Below, in pieces: positions 21,264-36,100 of a stretch of DNA of 64,000 bases. Under the pieces are notes generated by a model. The model ran no database searches. It was not told where the DNA came from and saw only the letters and a list, made by a program, of their open reading frames with translations. Where the stretch lies: NCBI GenBank assembly GCA_964006375.1, contig OZ023269.1, forward strand, positions 132,610,047 through 132,674,046. Direction: 5' to 3'. The translations under genes and the position numbers were made by a program. The number at the start of each line of letters is the position of its first letter. Position 1 is the stretch's first letter. The stretch is from Tillus elongatus. Lineage: Eukaryota > Arthropoda > Insecta > Coleoptera > Cleridae.

Positions 21264-24200
21264 CATGAAAAGAACACTAGGAGCCAGATATGAAGGTAGT
21301 CTTCCAAAATTTTAATTTGATTTTAGATATTTTTTATAAACTTTTACTTTTTTAATTTTGCTATGGATTATCATTTTACTTTTATTTCATTTTAATGTGT
21401 TTACAGCGGTGATTGCTACTATGCTTACTGGTATTTAACTTGACTTGTGTACAAAAGAAAACATTTCATAAGTCGGTAAATGTTTGTCAGGCAGTTCCTC
21501 TACTTTTATTGTAAAACATGGTGGGTTGAATTGAGTTATCCAAATTGTTTTTCTCTTTTATAGACAGTATATTTATTATCATCAATATTAATTTCACGAA
21601 GAACTTTACAACGAGGTGGCCCTTACTCTTAGTGAGACTGATAAATATGATATTAAGGTATTTTTGGTCTCATTAGGAGGAAGGGATGCCTATAAAAGCA
21701 AACGTACAGCTTCGAGAATGGTTTAAGTTATAAATGGTAGCTTGGCAAAATGGAACACAGCTTTAAAGTTTGGCAAGAAGAAGTTGTAGTCAAGGCTCCT
21801 AATGGTTCCCTTCGTTTAAACAGGTACCCATGAAAAGAACACTAGGAGCCAGATATGAAGGTAGTCTTCCAAAATTTTAATTGGGTTTTAGATATTCTTT
21901 TATAAACTTTTACATTTTTAATTTTTCTATTGATTATCATTACACTTTTATTTTATTTTAATGTGTTTACGGCTGTGATTGCTACTCTGCATACTGGTAT
22001 TTAACGTGACTTGTGTACACACAAAAAAATCATTTCATTAGTCGGTAAGTGTTTCTCAGGCATTTTCTCTACTTTTATTGTAAAATATGGTGGGTTGAAT
22101 TGATTAATTAAAATTGTTTTTCTCTTTTATAGGCAGTATATTTATTACCATTAATATTCATTTCACGAAGAACCTTACAATGAGGTGGCCCTTACTCTTA
22201 GTGAGACTGATAAATATAATATTAAAGTATTTTCGCTCTCATTAGGAGGAAGGGATGCCTATAAAAGCAACGTACAGCTTCGAGAATGGTTTAAGTTATA
22301 AATGGAAGCTTGGCAAAATGGAACACAGCTTTAAAGTTTGTCAAGAAGAAGTTGTAGTCAAGGCTCCTAATGGTTCCCTTCGTTTAAACAGGTACCCATG
22401 AAAAGAACACTAGGAGCCAGATATGAAGGTAGTCTTCCAAAATTTTATTTGGATTTTAGATATTTTTTATAAACTTTTACTTTTTTAATTTTGCTATGGA
22501 TTATCATTTTACTTTTATTTCAATTTAATGTGTTTACAGCGGTGATTGCTACTCTGCTTACTGGTATTTAACTTGACTTGTGTACAAAAGAAAACATTTC
22601 GTAAGTCGGTAAATGTTTGTCAGGCAGTTCCTCTACTTTTATTGTAAAATATGGTGGGTTGAATTGAGTTATCCAAATTGTTTTTCTCTTTTATGGACAG
22701 TATATTTATTATCATTAATATTAATTTCACGAAGAACCTTAGAACGAGGTGGCCCTTACTCTTAGTGAGACTGATAAATATGATATTAAGGTATTTTTGG
22801 TCTCATTAGGAGGAAGGGATGCCTATAAAAGCAACGTACAGCTTCGAGAATCGTTTAAGTTATAAATGGTAGCTTGGCAAAATGGAACACAGCTTTGAAG
22901 TTTGTCAAGAAGAAGTTGTAGTCAAGCCTCCTAATGGTTCCCTTCGTTTAAACAGGTACCCATGAAAAGAACACTAGGAGCCAGATATGAAGGTAGTCTT
23001 CCAAAATTTTAATTGGGTTTTAGATATTTTTTTATAAACTTTTACATTTTTAATTTTTCCATTGATTATCATTACACTTTTATTTTATTTTAATGTGTTT
23101 ACGGCGGTGATTGCTACTCTGCATACTGGTATTTAACGTGACTTGTGTACACACAAAAAAATCATTTCATTAGTCGGTAAGTGTTTCTCAGGCATTTTCT
23201 CTACTTTTATTGTAAAATATGGTGGGTTGAATTGATTAATTAAAATTGTTTTTCTCTTTTATAGGCAGTATATTTATTACCATTAATATTCATTTCACGA
23301 AGAACCTTACAATGAGGTGGCCCTTACTCTTAGTGAGACTGATAAATATAATATTAAGGTATTTTCGCTCTCATTAGGAGGAAGGGATGCCTATAAAAGC
23401 AACGTACAGCTTCGAGAATGGTTTAAGTTATAAATGGAAGCTTGGCAAAATGGAACACAGCTTTAAAGTTTGTCAAGAAGAAGTTGTAGTCAAGGCTCCT
23501 AATGGTTCCCTTCGTTTAAACAGGTACCCATGAAAAGAACACTAGGAGCCAGGTATGAAGGTAGTCTTCCAAAATTTTAATTGGATTTTAGATATTTTTA
23601 TAAACTTTTACTTTTTTAATTTTGCTATGGATTATCATTTTACTTTTATTTCAATTTAATGTGTTTACAGCGGTGATTGCTACTCTGCTTACTGGTATTT
23701 AACTTGACTTGTGTACAAAAGAAAACATTTCATAAGTCGGTAAATGTTTGTCAGGCAGTTCCTCTACTTTTATTGTAAAATATGGTGGGTTGAATTGAGT
23801 TATCCAAATTGTTTTTCTCTTTTATGGACAGTATATTTATTATCATTAATATTAATTTCACGAAGAACCTTACAACGAGGTGGCCCTTACTCTTAGTGAG
23901 ACTGATAAATATGATATTAAGGTATTTTTGGTCTCATTAGGAGGAAGGGATGCCTATAAAAGCAACGTACAGCTTCGAAAATGGTTTAAGTTATAAATGG
24001 TAGCTTGGCAAAATGGAACACAGCTTTAAAGTTTGTCAAGAAGAAGTTGTAGTCAAGGCTCCTAATGGTTCCCTTCGTTTAAACAGGTACCCATGAAAAG
24101 AACACTAGGAGCCAGATATGAAGGTAGACTTCCAAAATTTTAATTGGGTTTTAGATATTCTTTTATAAACTTTTACATTTTTAATTTTTCTATTGATTAT

Positions 24201-24659
24201 CATTACACTTTTATTTTATTTTAATGTGTTTACGGCGGTGATTGCTACTCTGCATACTGGTATTTAACGTGACTTGTGTACACACAAAAAAATCATTTCA
24301 TTAGTCGGTAAGTGTTTCTCTGGCATTTTTTCTACTTTCATTGTAAAATATGGTGGGTTGAATTGATTAATTAAAATTGTTTTTCTCTTTTATAGACAGT
24401 ATATTTATTATCATTAATATTAATTTCACGAAGAACCTTACAACGAGGTGGCCCTTACTCTTAGTGAGACTGATAAATATGATATTAAGGTATTTTTGGT
24501 CTCATTAGGAGGAAGGGATGCCTATAAAAGCAACGTACAGCTTCGAGAATGGTTTAAGTTATAAATGGAAGCTTGGCAAAATGGAACACAGCTTTAAAGT
24601 TTGTCAAGAAGAAGTTGTAGTCAAGGCTCCTAATGGTTCCCTTCGTTTAAACAGGTACC
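21264..24659 (+). repeat. satellite b-a dimer zone (units 16-21)
   Basis: Three successive dimers of variant b then variant a, starting at 21264, 22397 and 23529 (period 1131-1133 bp). The first dimer matches the first dimer of the later Q blocks (AAAACATGGTGGG and ATCATCAATATTAATTTC in its b unit). The zone is the transition from the diverged margin to the regular interior. Confidence 0.85.
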
Positions 24660-27600
24660 CATGAAAAGAACACTAGGAGCCAGATATGAAGGTAGTCTTC
24701 CAAAATTTTAATTGGATTTTAGATACTTTTTATAAACTTTTACTTTTTAAATTTTTCTATTGATTATCATTTCACTTTTATTTTATTTTAATGTGTTTAC
24801 GGCGGTGATTGCTACTCTGCATACTGGTATTTAACGTGACTTGTGTACACACAAAAAAATCATTTCATTAGTCGGTAAGTGTTTCTCAGGCATTTTCTCT
24901 ACTTTTATTGTAAAATATGGTGGGTTGAATTGATTAATTAAAATTGTTTTTCTCTTTTATAGGCAGTATATATTAATTATCATTAATATTTATTTCATGA
25001 AGAACCTTACAATGAGGTGGCCCTTACTCTTAGTGAGACTGATAAATATGATATTAAGGTATTTTCGCTCTCATTAGGAGAAAGGGATGCCTATAAAAGC
25101 AACGTACAGCTTCGAGAATGGTTTAAGTTATAAATGGTAGCTTGGCAAAATGGAACACAGCTTTAAAAGCTTGTCAAGAATAAGTTGTCGTAGTCACGGC
25201 TCCTAATGGTTCCCTTCGTTTAAACAGGTGCCCATGAAAAGAACACTAGGAGCCAGATATAAAGGTAGTCTTCCAAAATTTTAATTGGATTTTAGACATT
25301 TTTTTATAAACTTTTACATTTTTAATTTTTCTATTGATTATCATTACACTTTTATTTTATTTTAATGTGTTTACGGCGGTGATTGCTACATTGCATACTG
25401 GTATTTAACTTGACTTGTGTACAACAGAAAACTTTTCATAAGTCGGTAAATGTTTCTCAGGCAGTTCCTCTACTTTTATTGTAAAATATGGTGGATTGAA
25501 TTGAGTAATTAAAATTGTTCTTCTTTTTTATAGGCAGGATATTTATTATCATTAATATTCATTTCACGAAGAACCTTACAATGAGGTGGCCCTTACTCTT
25601 AGTGAGACTGATAAATATGATATTAAGGTATTTTTGGTCTCATTAGGAGGAAGGGATGCCTATAAAAGCAACGTACAGCTTCGAGAATGGTTTAAGTTAT
25701 AAATGGTAGCTTGGCAAAATGGAACACAGCTTTAAAGTGTGTCAAGAAAAAGTTGTAGTCATGGCTCCTAATGGTTCCCTTCGTTTAAACAGGTACCCAT
25801 GAAAAGAACACTAGGAGCCAGATATGAAGGTAGTCTTCCAAAATTTTAATTGGATTTTAGATATTTTTCATAAACTTTTACTTTTTTAATTTTGCTATGA
25901 ATTATCATTTTACTTTTATTTCATTTTAATGTGTTTACGGTGGTGATTGCTACTCTGCATACTGGTATTTAACTTGACTTGTGTGCACGCAAAAAAATCA
26001 TTTCATTAGTCGATAAATGTTTCTCAGGCATTTCCTTTACTTTTATTGTAAAATATGGTGGGTTGAATTGAGTAATTAAAATTGTTCTTCTTTTTTATAG
26101 GCAGGATATTTATTATCATTAATATTCATTTCACGAAGAACCTTACAATGAGGTGGCCCTTACTCTTAGTGAGACTGATAAATATGATATTAAGGTATTT
26201 TTGGTCTCATTAGGAGGAAGGGATGCCTATAAAAGCAACGTACAGCTTCGAGAATGGTTTAAGTTATAAATGGAAGCTTGGCAAAATGGAACACAGCTTT
26301 AAAGTTTGTCAAGAAGAAGTTGTAGTCAAGGCTCCTAATGGTTCCCTTCGTTTAAACAGGTACCCATGAAAAGAACACTAGGAGCCAGATATGAAGGTAG
26401 TCTTCCAAAATTTTAATTGGATTTTAGATACTTTTTATAAACTTTTACTTTTTAAATTTTTCTATTGATTATCATTTCACTTTTATTTTATTTTAATGTG
26501 TTTACGGCGGTGATTGCTACTCTGCATACTGGTATTTAACGTGACTTGTGTACACACAAAAAAATCATTTCATTAGTCGGTAAGTGTTTCTCAGGCATTT
26601 TCTCTACTTTTATTGTAAAATATGGTGGGTTGAATTGATTAATTAAAATTGTTTTTCTCTTTTATAGGCAGTATATATTAATTATCATTAATATTTATTT
26701 CAGGAAGAACCTTACAATGAGGTGGCCCTTACTCTTAGTGAGACTGATAAATATAATATTAAGGTATTTTCGCTCTCATTAGGAGGAAGGGATGCCTATA
26801 AAAGCAACGTGCAGCTTCGAGAATGATTTAAGTTATAAATGGTAGCTTGGCAAAATGGAACACAGCTTTAAAAGCTTGTCAAGAATAAGTTGTCGTAGTC
26901 ACGGCTCCTAATGGTTCCCTTCGTTTAAACAGGTGCCCATGAAAAGTACACTAGGAGCCAGATATAAAGGTAGTCTTCCAAAATTTAAATTGGATTTTAG
27001 ACATTTTTTTATAAACTTTTACATTTTTAATTTTTCTATTGATTATCATTACACTTTTATTTTATTTTAATGTGTTTACGGCGGTGATTGCTACATTGCA
27101 TACTGGTATTTAACTTGACTTGTGTACAACAGAAAACTTTTCATAAGTCGGTAAATGTTTCTCAGGCAGTTCCTCTACTTTTATTGTAAAATATGGTGGA
27201 TTGAATTGAGTAATTAAAATTGTTCTTCTTTTTTATAGGCAGGATATTTATTATCATTAATATTCATTTCACGAAGAACCTTACAATGAGGTGGCCCTTA
27301 CTCTTAGTGAGACTGATAAATATGATATTAAGGTATTTTTGGTCTCATTAGGAGGAAGGGATGCCTATAAAAGCAACGTACAGCTTCGAGAATGGTTTAA
27401 GTTATAAATGGTAGCTTGGCAAAATGGAACACAGCTTTAAAGTGTGTCAAGAAAAAGTTGTAGTCATGGCTCCTAATGGTTCCCTTCGTTTAAACAGGTG
27501 CCCATGAAAAGAACACTAGGAGCCAGATATAAAGGTAGTCTTCCAAAATTTTATTTGGATTTTAGATATTTTTTATAAACTTTTACTTTTTTAATTTTGC

Positions 27601-30600
27601 TATGGATTATCATTTTACTTTTATTTCAATTTAATGTGTTTACAGCGGTGATTGCTACTCTGCTTACTGGTATTTAACTTGACTTGTGTACAAAAGAAAA
27701 CATTTCATAAGTCGGTAAATGTTTGTCAGGCAGTTCCTCTACTTTTATTGTAAAATATGGTGGGTTGAATTGAGTTATCCAAATTGTTTTTCTCTTTTAT
27801 GGACAGTATATTTATTATCATTAATATTAATTTCACGAAGAACCTTACAACGAGGTGGCCCTTACTCTTAGTGAGACTGATAAATATGATATTAAGGTAT
27901 TTTTGGTCTCATTAGGAGGAAGGGATGCCTATAAAAGCAACGTACAGCTTCGAAAATGGTTTAAGTTATAAATGGTAGCTTGGCAAAATGAAACACAGCT
28001 TTAAAGTTGGTCAAGAAGAAGTTGTAGTCAAGGCTCCTAATGGTTCCCTTCGTTTAAACAGGTACCCATGAAAAGAACACTAGGAGCCAGATATGAAGGT
28101 AGACTTCCAAAATTTTAATTGGGTTTTAGATATTCTTTTATAAACTTTTACATTTTTAATTTTTCTATTGATTATCATTACACTTTTATTTTATTTTAAT
28201 GTGTTTACGGCGGTGATTGCTACTCTGCATACTGGTATTTAACGTGACTTGTGTACACACAAAAAAATCATTTCATTAGTTGGTAAGTGTTTCTCTGGCA
28301 TTTCTCCTACTTTTATTGTAAAATATGGTGGGTTGAATTGATTAATTAAAATTGTTTTTCACTTTTATAGACAGTATATTTATTATCGTTAATATTAATT
28401 TCACGAAGAACCTTACAACGAGGTGGCCCTTACTCTTAGTGAGACTGATAAATATGATATTAAGGTATTTTTGGTCTCATTAGGAGGAAGGGATGCCTAT
28501 AAAAGCAACGTACAGCTTCGAGAATGGTTTAAGTTATAAATGGAAGCTTGGCAAAATGGAACACAGCTTTAAAGTTTGTCAAGAAGAAGTTGTAGTCAAG
28601 GCTCCTAATGGTTCCCTTCGTTTAAACAGGTACCCATGAAAAGAACACTAGGAGCCAGATATGAAGGTAGTCTTCCAAAATTTTAATTGGATTTTAGATA
28701 CTTTTTATAAACTTTTACTTTTTAAATTTTTCTATTGATTATCATTTCACTTTTATTTTATTTTAATGTGTTTACGGCGGTGATTGCTACTCTGCATACT
28801 GGTATTTAACGTGACTTGTGTACACACAAAAAAATCATTTCATTAGTCGGTAAGTGTTTCTCTGGCATTTTTTCTACTTTTATTGTAAAATATGGTGGGT
28901 TGAATTGATTAATTAAAATTGTTTTTCTCTTTTATAGACAGTATATTTATTATCATTAATATTAATTTCACGAAGAACCTTACAACGAGGTGGCCCTTAC
29001 TCTTAGTGAGACTGATAAATATGATATTAAGGTATTTTTGGTCTCATTAGGAGGAAGGGATGCCTATAAAAGCAACGTACAGCTTCGAGAATCGTTTAAG
29101 TTATAAATGGTAGCTTGGCAAAATGGAACACAGCTTTGAAGTTTGTCAAGAAGAAGTTGTAGTCAAGCCTCCTAATGGTTCCCTTCGTTTAAACAGGTAC
29201 CCATGAAAAGAACACTAGGAGCCAGATATGAAGGTAGTCTTCCAGAATTTTAATTGGGTTTTAGATATTTTTTTATAAACTTTTACATTTTTAATTTTTC
29301 CATTGATTATCATTACACTTTTATTTTATTTTAATGTGTTTACGGCGGTGATTGCTACTCTGCATACTGGTATTTAACGTGACTTGTGTACACACAAAAA
29401 AATCATTTCATTAGTCGGTAAGTGTTTCTCAGGCATTTTCTCTACTTTTATTGTAAAATATGGTGGGTTGAATTGATTAATTAAAATTGTTTTTCTCTTT
29501 TATAGGCAGTATATTTATTACCATTAATATTCATTTCACGAAGAACCTTACAATGAGGTGGCCCTTACTCTTAGTGAGACTGATAAATATAATATTAAGG
29601 TATTTTCGCTCTCATTAGGAGGAAGGGATGCCTATAAAAGCAACGTACAGCTTCGAGAATGGTTTAAGTTATAAATGGAAGCTTGGCAAAATGGAACACA
29701 GCTTTAAAGTTTGTCAAGAAGAAGTTGTAGTCAAGGCTCCTAATGGTTCCCTTCGTTTAAACAGGTACCCATGAAAAGAACACTAGGAGCCAGGTATGAA
29801 GGTAGTCTTCCAAAATTTTAATTGGATTTTAGATATTTTTTATAAACTTTTATTTTTTTAATTTTGCTATGGATTATCATTTTACTTTTATTTCAATTTA
29901 ATGTGTTTACAGCGGTGATTGCTACTCTGCTTACTGGTATTTAACTTGACTTGTGTACAAAAGAAAACAGTTCATAAGTCGGTAAATGTTTGTCAGGCAG
30001 TTCCTCTACTTTTATTGTAAAATATGGTGGGTTGAATTGAGTTATCCAAATTGTTTTTCTCTTTTATGGACAGTATATTTATTATCATTAATATTAATTT
30101 CACGAAGAACCTTACAACGAGGTGGCCCTTACTCTTAGTGAGACTGATAAATATGATATTAAGGTATTTTTGGTCTCATTAGGAGGAAGGGATGCCTATA
30201 AAAGCAACGTACAGCTTCGAAAATGGTTTAAGTTATAAATGGTAGCTTGGCAAAATGCAACACAGCTTTAAAGTTTGTCAAGAAGCAGTTGTAGTCAAGG
30301 CTCCTAATGGTTCCCTTCGTTTAAACAGGTACCCATGAAAAGAACACTAGGAGCCAGATATGAAGGTAGACTTCCAAAATTTTAATTGGGTTTTAGATAT
30401 TCTTTTATAAACTTTTACATTTTTAATTTTTCTATTGATTATCATTACACTTTTATTTTATTTTAATGTGTTTACGGCGGTGATTGCTACTCTGCATACT
30501 GGTATTTAACGTGACTTGTGTACACACAAAAAAATCATTTCATTAGTCGGTAAGTGTTTCTCTGGCATTTTTTCTACTTTTATTGTAAAATATGGTGGGT

Positions 30601-33164
30601 TGAATTGATTAATTAAAATTGTTTTTCTCTTTTATAGACAGTATATTTATTATCATTAATATTAATTTCACGAAGAACCTTACAACGAGGTGGCCCTTAC
30701 TCTTAATGAGACTGATAAATATGATATTAAGGTATTTTTGGTCTCATTAGGAGGAAGGGATGCCTATAAAAGCAACGTACAGCTTCGAGAATGGTTTAAG
30801 TTATAAATGGAAGCTTGGCAAAATGGAACACAGCTTTAAAGTTTGTCAAGAAGAAGTTGTAGTCAAGGCTCCTAATGGTTCCCTTCGTTTAAACAGGTAC
30901 CCATGAAAAGAACACTAGGAGCCAGATATGAAGGTAGTCTTCCAAAATTTTATTTGGATTTTAGATATTTTTTATAAACTTTTACTTTTTTAATTTTGCT
31001 ATGGATTATCATTTTACTTTTATTTCAATTTAATGTGTTTACAGCGGTGATTGCTACTCTGCTTACTGGTATTTAACTTGACTTGTGTACAAAAGAAAAC
31101 ATTTCATAAGTCGGTAAATGTTTGTCAGGCAGTTCCTCTACTTTTATTGTAAAATATGGTGGGTTGAATTGAGTTATCCAAATTGTTTTTCTCTTTTATG
31201 GACAGTATATTTATTATCATTAATATTAATTTCACGAAGAACCTTACAACGAGGTGGCCCTTACTCTTAGTGAGACTGATAAATATGATATTAAGGTATT
31301 TTTGGTCTCATTAGGAGGAAGGGATGCCTATAAAAGCAACGTACAGCTTCGAGAATCGTTTAAGTTATAAATGGTAGCTTGGCAAAATGGAATACAGCTT
31401 TGAAGTTTGTCAAGAAGAAGTTGTAGTCAAGCCTCCTAATGGTTCCCTTCGTTTAAACAGGTACCCATGAAAAGAACACTAGGAGCCAGATATGAAGGTA
31501 GTCTTCCAAAATTTTAATTGGGTTTTAGATATTTTTTTATAAACTTTTACATTTTTAATTTTTCCATTGATTATCATTACACTTTTATTTTATTTTAATG
31601 TGTTTACGGCGGTGATTGCTACTCTGCATACTGGTATTTAACGTGACTTGTGTACACACAAAAAAATCATTTCATTAGTCGGTAAGTGTTTCTCAGGCAT
31701 TTTCTCTACTTTTATTGTAAAATATGGTGGGTTGAATTGATTAATTAAAATTGTTTTTCTCTTTTATAGGCAGTATATTTATTACCATTAATATTCATTT
31801 CACGAAGAACCTTACAATGAGGTGGCCCTTACTCTTAGTGAGACTGATAAATATAATATTAAGGTATTTTCGCTCTCATTAGGAGGAAGGGATGCCTATA
31901 AAAGCAACGTACAGCTTCGAGAATGGTTTAAGTTATAAATGGAAGCTTGGCAAAATGGAACACAGCTTTAAAGTTTGTCAAGAAGAAGTTGTAGTCAAGG
32001 CTCCTAATGGTTCCCTTCGTTTAAACAGGTACCCATGAAAAGAACACTAGGAGCCAGGTATGAAGGTAGTCTTCCAAAATTTTAATTGGATTTTAGATAT
32101 TTTTATAAACTTTTACTTTTTTAATTTTGCTATGGATTATCATTTTACTTTTATTTCAATTTAATGTGTTTACAGCGGTGATTGCTACTCTGCTTACTGG
32201 TATTTAACTTGACTTGTGTACAAAAGAAAACATTTCATAAGTCGGTAAATGTTTGTCAGGCAGTTCCTCTACTTTTATTGTAAAATATGGTGGGTTGAAT
32301 TGAGTTATCCAAATTGTTTTTCTCTTTTATGGACAGTATATTTATTATCATTAATATTAATTTCACGAAGAACCTTACAACGAGGTGGCCCTTACTCTTA
32401 GTGAGACTGATAAATATGATATTAAGGTATTTTTGGTCTCATTAGGAGGAAGGGATGCCTATAAAAGCAACGTACAGCTTCGAAAATGGTTTAAGTTATA
32501 AATGGTAGCTTGGCAAAATGGAACACAGCTTTAAAGTTTGTCAAGAAGAAGTTGTAGTCAAGGCTCCTAATGGTTCCCTTCGTTTAAACAGGTACCCATG
32601 AAAAGAACACTAGGAGCCAGATATGAAGGTAGACTTCCAAAATTTTAATTGGGTTTTAGATATTCTTTTATAAACTTTTACATTTTTAATTTTTCTATTG
32701 ATTATCATTACACTTTTATTTTATTTTAATGTGTTTACGGCGGTGATTGCTACTCTGCATACTGGTATTTAACGTGACTTGTGTACACACAAAAAAATCA
32801 TTTCATTAGTCGGTAAGTGTTTCTCTGGCATTTTTTCTACTTTTATTGTAAAATATGGTGGGTTGAATTGATTAATTAAAATTGTTTTTCTCTTTTATAG
32901 ACAGTATATTTATTATCATTAATATTAATTTCACGAAGAACCTTACAACGAGGTGGCCCTTACTCTTAGTGAGACTGATAAATATGATATTAAGGTATTT
33001 TTGGTCTCATTAGGAGGAAGGGATGCCTATAAAAGCAACGTACAGCTTCGAGAATGGTTTAAGTTATAAATGGAAGCTTGGCAAAATGGAACACAGCTTT
33101 AAAGTTTGTCAAGAAGAAGTTGTAGTCAAGGCTCCTAATGGTTCCCTTCGTTTAAACAGGTACC
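24660..33164 (+). repeat. satellite higher-order block X, copy 1 (15 units, 8505 bp)
   Basis: Variant order is a-c-d, a-c, b-a-a-a-b-a-b-a-b-a; unit lengths are 573, 565, 567, 573, 565, 564, 568, 567, 568, 564, 568, 564, 568, 563, 568. Private marks include AAAATGAAACACAGC (about 27986), AAAATGCAACACAGC with AAGAAGCAGTTG (about 30252-30292) and CTCTTAATGAGACTG (about 30701). The same marks appear in copy 2. Confidence 0.88.
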
Positions 33165-36100
33165 CATGAAAAGAACACTAGGAGCCAGATATGAAGGTAG
33201 TCTTCCAAAATTTTAATTGGATTTTAGATACTTTTTATAAACTTTTACTTTTTAAATTTTTCTATTGATTATCATTTCACTTTTATTTTATTTTAATGTG
33301 TTTACGGCGGTGATTGCTACTCTGCATACTGGTATTTAACGTGACTTGTGTACACACAAAAAAATCATTTCATTAGTCGGTAAGTGTTTCTCAGGCATTT
33401 TCTCTACTTTTATTGTAAAATATGGTGGGTTGAATTGATTAATTAAAATTGTTTTTCTCTTTTATAGGCAGTATATATTAATTATCATTAATAATTATTT
33501 CAGGAAGAACCTTACAATGAGGTGGCCCTTACTCTTAGTGAGACTGATAAATATGATATTAAGGTATTTTCGCTCTCATTAGGAGAAAGGGATGCCTATA
33601 AAAGCAACGTACAGCTTCGAGAATGGTTTAAGTTATAAATGGTAGCTTGGCAAAATGGAACACAGCTTTAAAAGCTTGTCAAGAATAAGTTGTCGTAGTC
33701 ACGGCTCCTAATGGTTCCCTTCGTTTAAACAGGTGCCCATGAAAAGAACACTAGGAGCCAGATATAAAGGTAGTCTTCCAAAATTTTAATTGGATTTTAG
33801 ACATTTTTTTATAAACTTTTACATTTTTAATTTTTCTATTGATTATCATTACACTTTTATTTTATTTTAATGTGTTTACGGCGGTGATTGCTACATTGCA
33901 TACTGGTATTTAACTTGACTTGTGTACAACAGAAAAGTTTTCATAAGTCGGTAAATGTTTCTCAGGCAGTTCCTCTACTTTTATTGTAAAATATGGTGGA
34001 TTGAATTGAGTAATTAAAATTGTTCTTCTTTTTTATAGGCAGGATATTTATTATCATTAATATTCATTTCACGAAGAACCTTACAATGAGGTGGCCCTTA
34101 CTCTTAGTGAGACTGATAAATATGATATTAAGGTATTTTTGGTCTCATTAGGAGGAAGGGATGCCTATAAAAGCAACGTACAGCTTCGAGAATGGTTTAA
34201 GTTATAAATGGTAGCTTGGCAAAATGGAACACAGCTTTAAAGTGTGTCAAGAAAAAGTTGTAGTCATGGCTCCTAATGGTTCCCTTCGTTTAAACAGGTA
34301 CCCATGAAAAGAACACTAGGAGCCAGATATGAAGGTAGTCTTCCAAAATTTTAATTGGATTTTAGATATTTTTCATAAACTTTTACTTTTTTAATTTTGC
34401 TATGAATTATCATTTTACTTTTATTTCATTTTAATGTGTTTACGGTGGTGATTGCTACTCTGCATACTGGTATTTAACTTGACTTGTGTGCACGCAAAAA
34501 AATCATTTCATTAGTCGATAAATGTTTCTCAGGCATTTCCTTTACTTTTATTGTAAAATATGGTGGGTTGAATTGAGTAATTAAAATTGTTCTTCTTTTT
34601 TATAGGCAGGATATTTATTATCATTAATATTCATTTCACGAAGAACCTTACAATGAGGTGGCCCTTACTCTTAGTGAGACTGATAAATATGATATTAAGG
34701 TATTTTTGGTCTCATTAGGAGGAAGGGATGCCTATAAAAGCAACGTACAGCTTCGAGAATGGTTTAAGTTATAAATGGAAGCTTGGCAAAATGGAACACA
34801 GCTTTAAAGTTTGTCAAGAAGAAGTTGTAGTCAAGGCTCCTAATGGTTCCCTTCGTTTAAACAGGTACCCATGAAAAGAACACTAGGAGCCAGATATGAA
34901 GGTAGTCTTCCAAAATTTTAATTGGATTTTAGATACTTTTTATAAACTTTTACTTTTTAAATTTTTCTATTGATTATCATTTCACTTTTATTTTATTTTA
35001 ATGTGTTTACGGCGGTGATTGCTACTCTGCATACTGGTATTTAACGTGACTTGTGTACACACAAAAAAATCATTTCATTAGTCGGTAAGTGTTTCTCAGG
35101 CATTTTCTCTACTTTTATTGTAAAATATGGTGGGTTGAATTGATTAATTAAAATTGTTTTTCTCTTTTATAGGCAGTATATATTAATTATCATTAATATT
35201 TATTTCAGGAAGAACCTTACAATGAGGTGGCCCTTACTCTTAGTGAGACTGATAAATATAATATTAAGGTATTTTCGCTCTCATTAGGAGGAAGGGATGC
35301 CTATAAAAGCAACGTGCAGCTTCGAGAATGATTTAAGTTATAAATGGTAGCTTGGCAAAATGGAACACAGCTTTAAAAGCTTGTCAAGAATAAGTTGTCG
35401 TAGTCACGGCTCCTAATGGTTCCCTTCGTTTAAACAGGTGCCCATGAAAAGTACACTAGGAGCCAGATATAAAGGTAGTCTTCCAAAATTTTAATTGGAT
35501 TTTAGACATTTTTTTATAAACTTTTACATTTTTAATTTTTCTATTGATTATCATTACACTTTTATTTTATTTTAATGTGTTTACGGCGGTGATTGCTACA
35601 TTGCATACTGGTATTTAACTTGACTTGTGTACAACAGAAAACTTTTCATAAGTCGGTAAATGTTTCTCAGGCAGTTCCTCTACTTTTATTGTAAAATATG
35701 GTGGATTGAATTGAGTAATTAAAATTGTTCTTCTTTTTTATAGGCAGGATATTTATTATCATTAATATTCATTTCACGAAGAACCTTACAATGAGGTGGC
35801 CCTTACTCTTAGTGAGACTGATAAATATGATATTAAGGTATTTTTGGTCTCATTAGGAGGAAGGGATGCCTATAAAAGCAACGTACAGCTTCGAGAATGG
35901 TTTAAGTTATAAATGGTAGCTTGGCAAAATGGAACACAGCTTTAAAGTGTGTCAAGAAAAAGTTGTAGTCATGGCTCCTAATGGTTCCCTTCGTTTAAAC
36001 AGGTGCCCATGAAAAGAAAACTAGGAGCCAGATATAAAGGTAGTCTTCCAAAATTTTAATTGGATTTTAGATATTTTTCATAAACTTTTACTTTTTTAAT

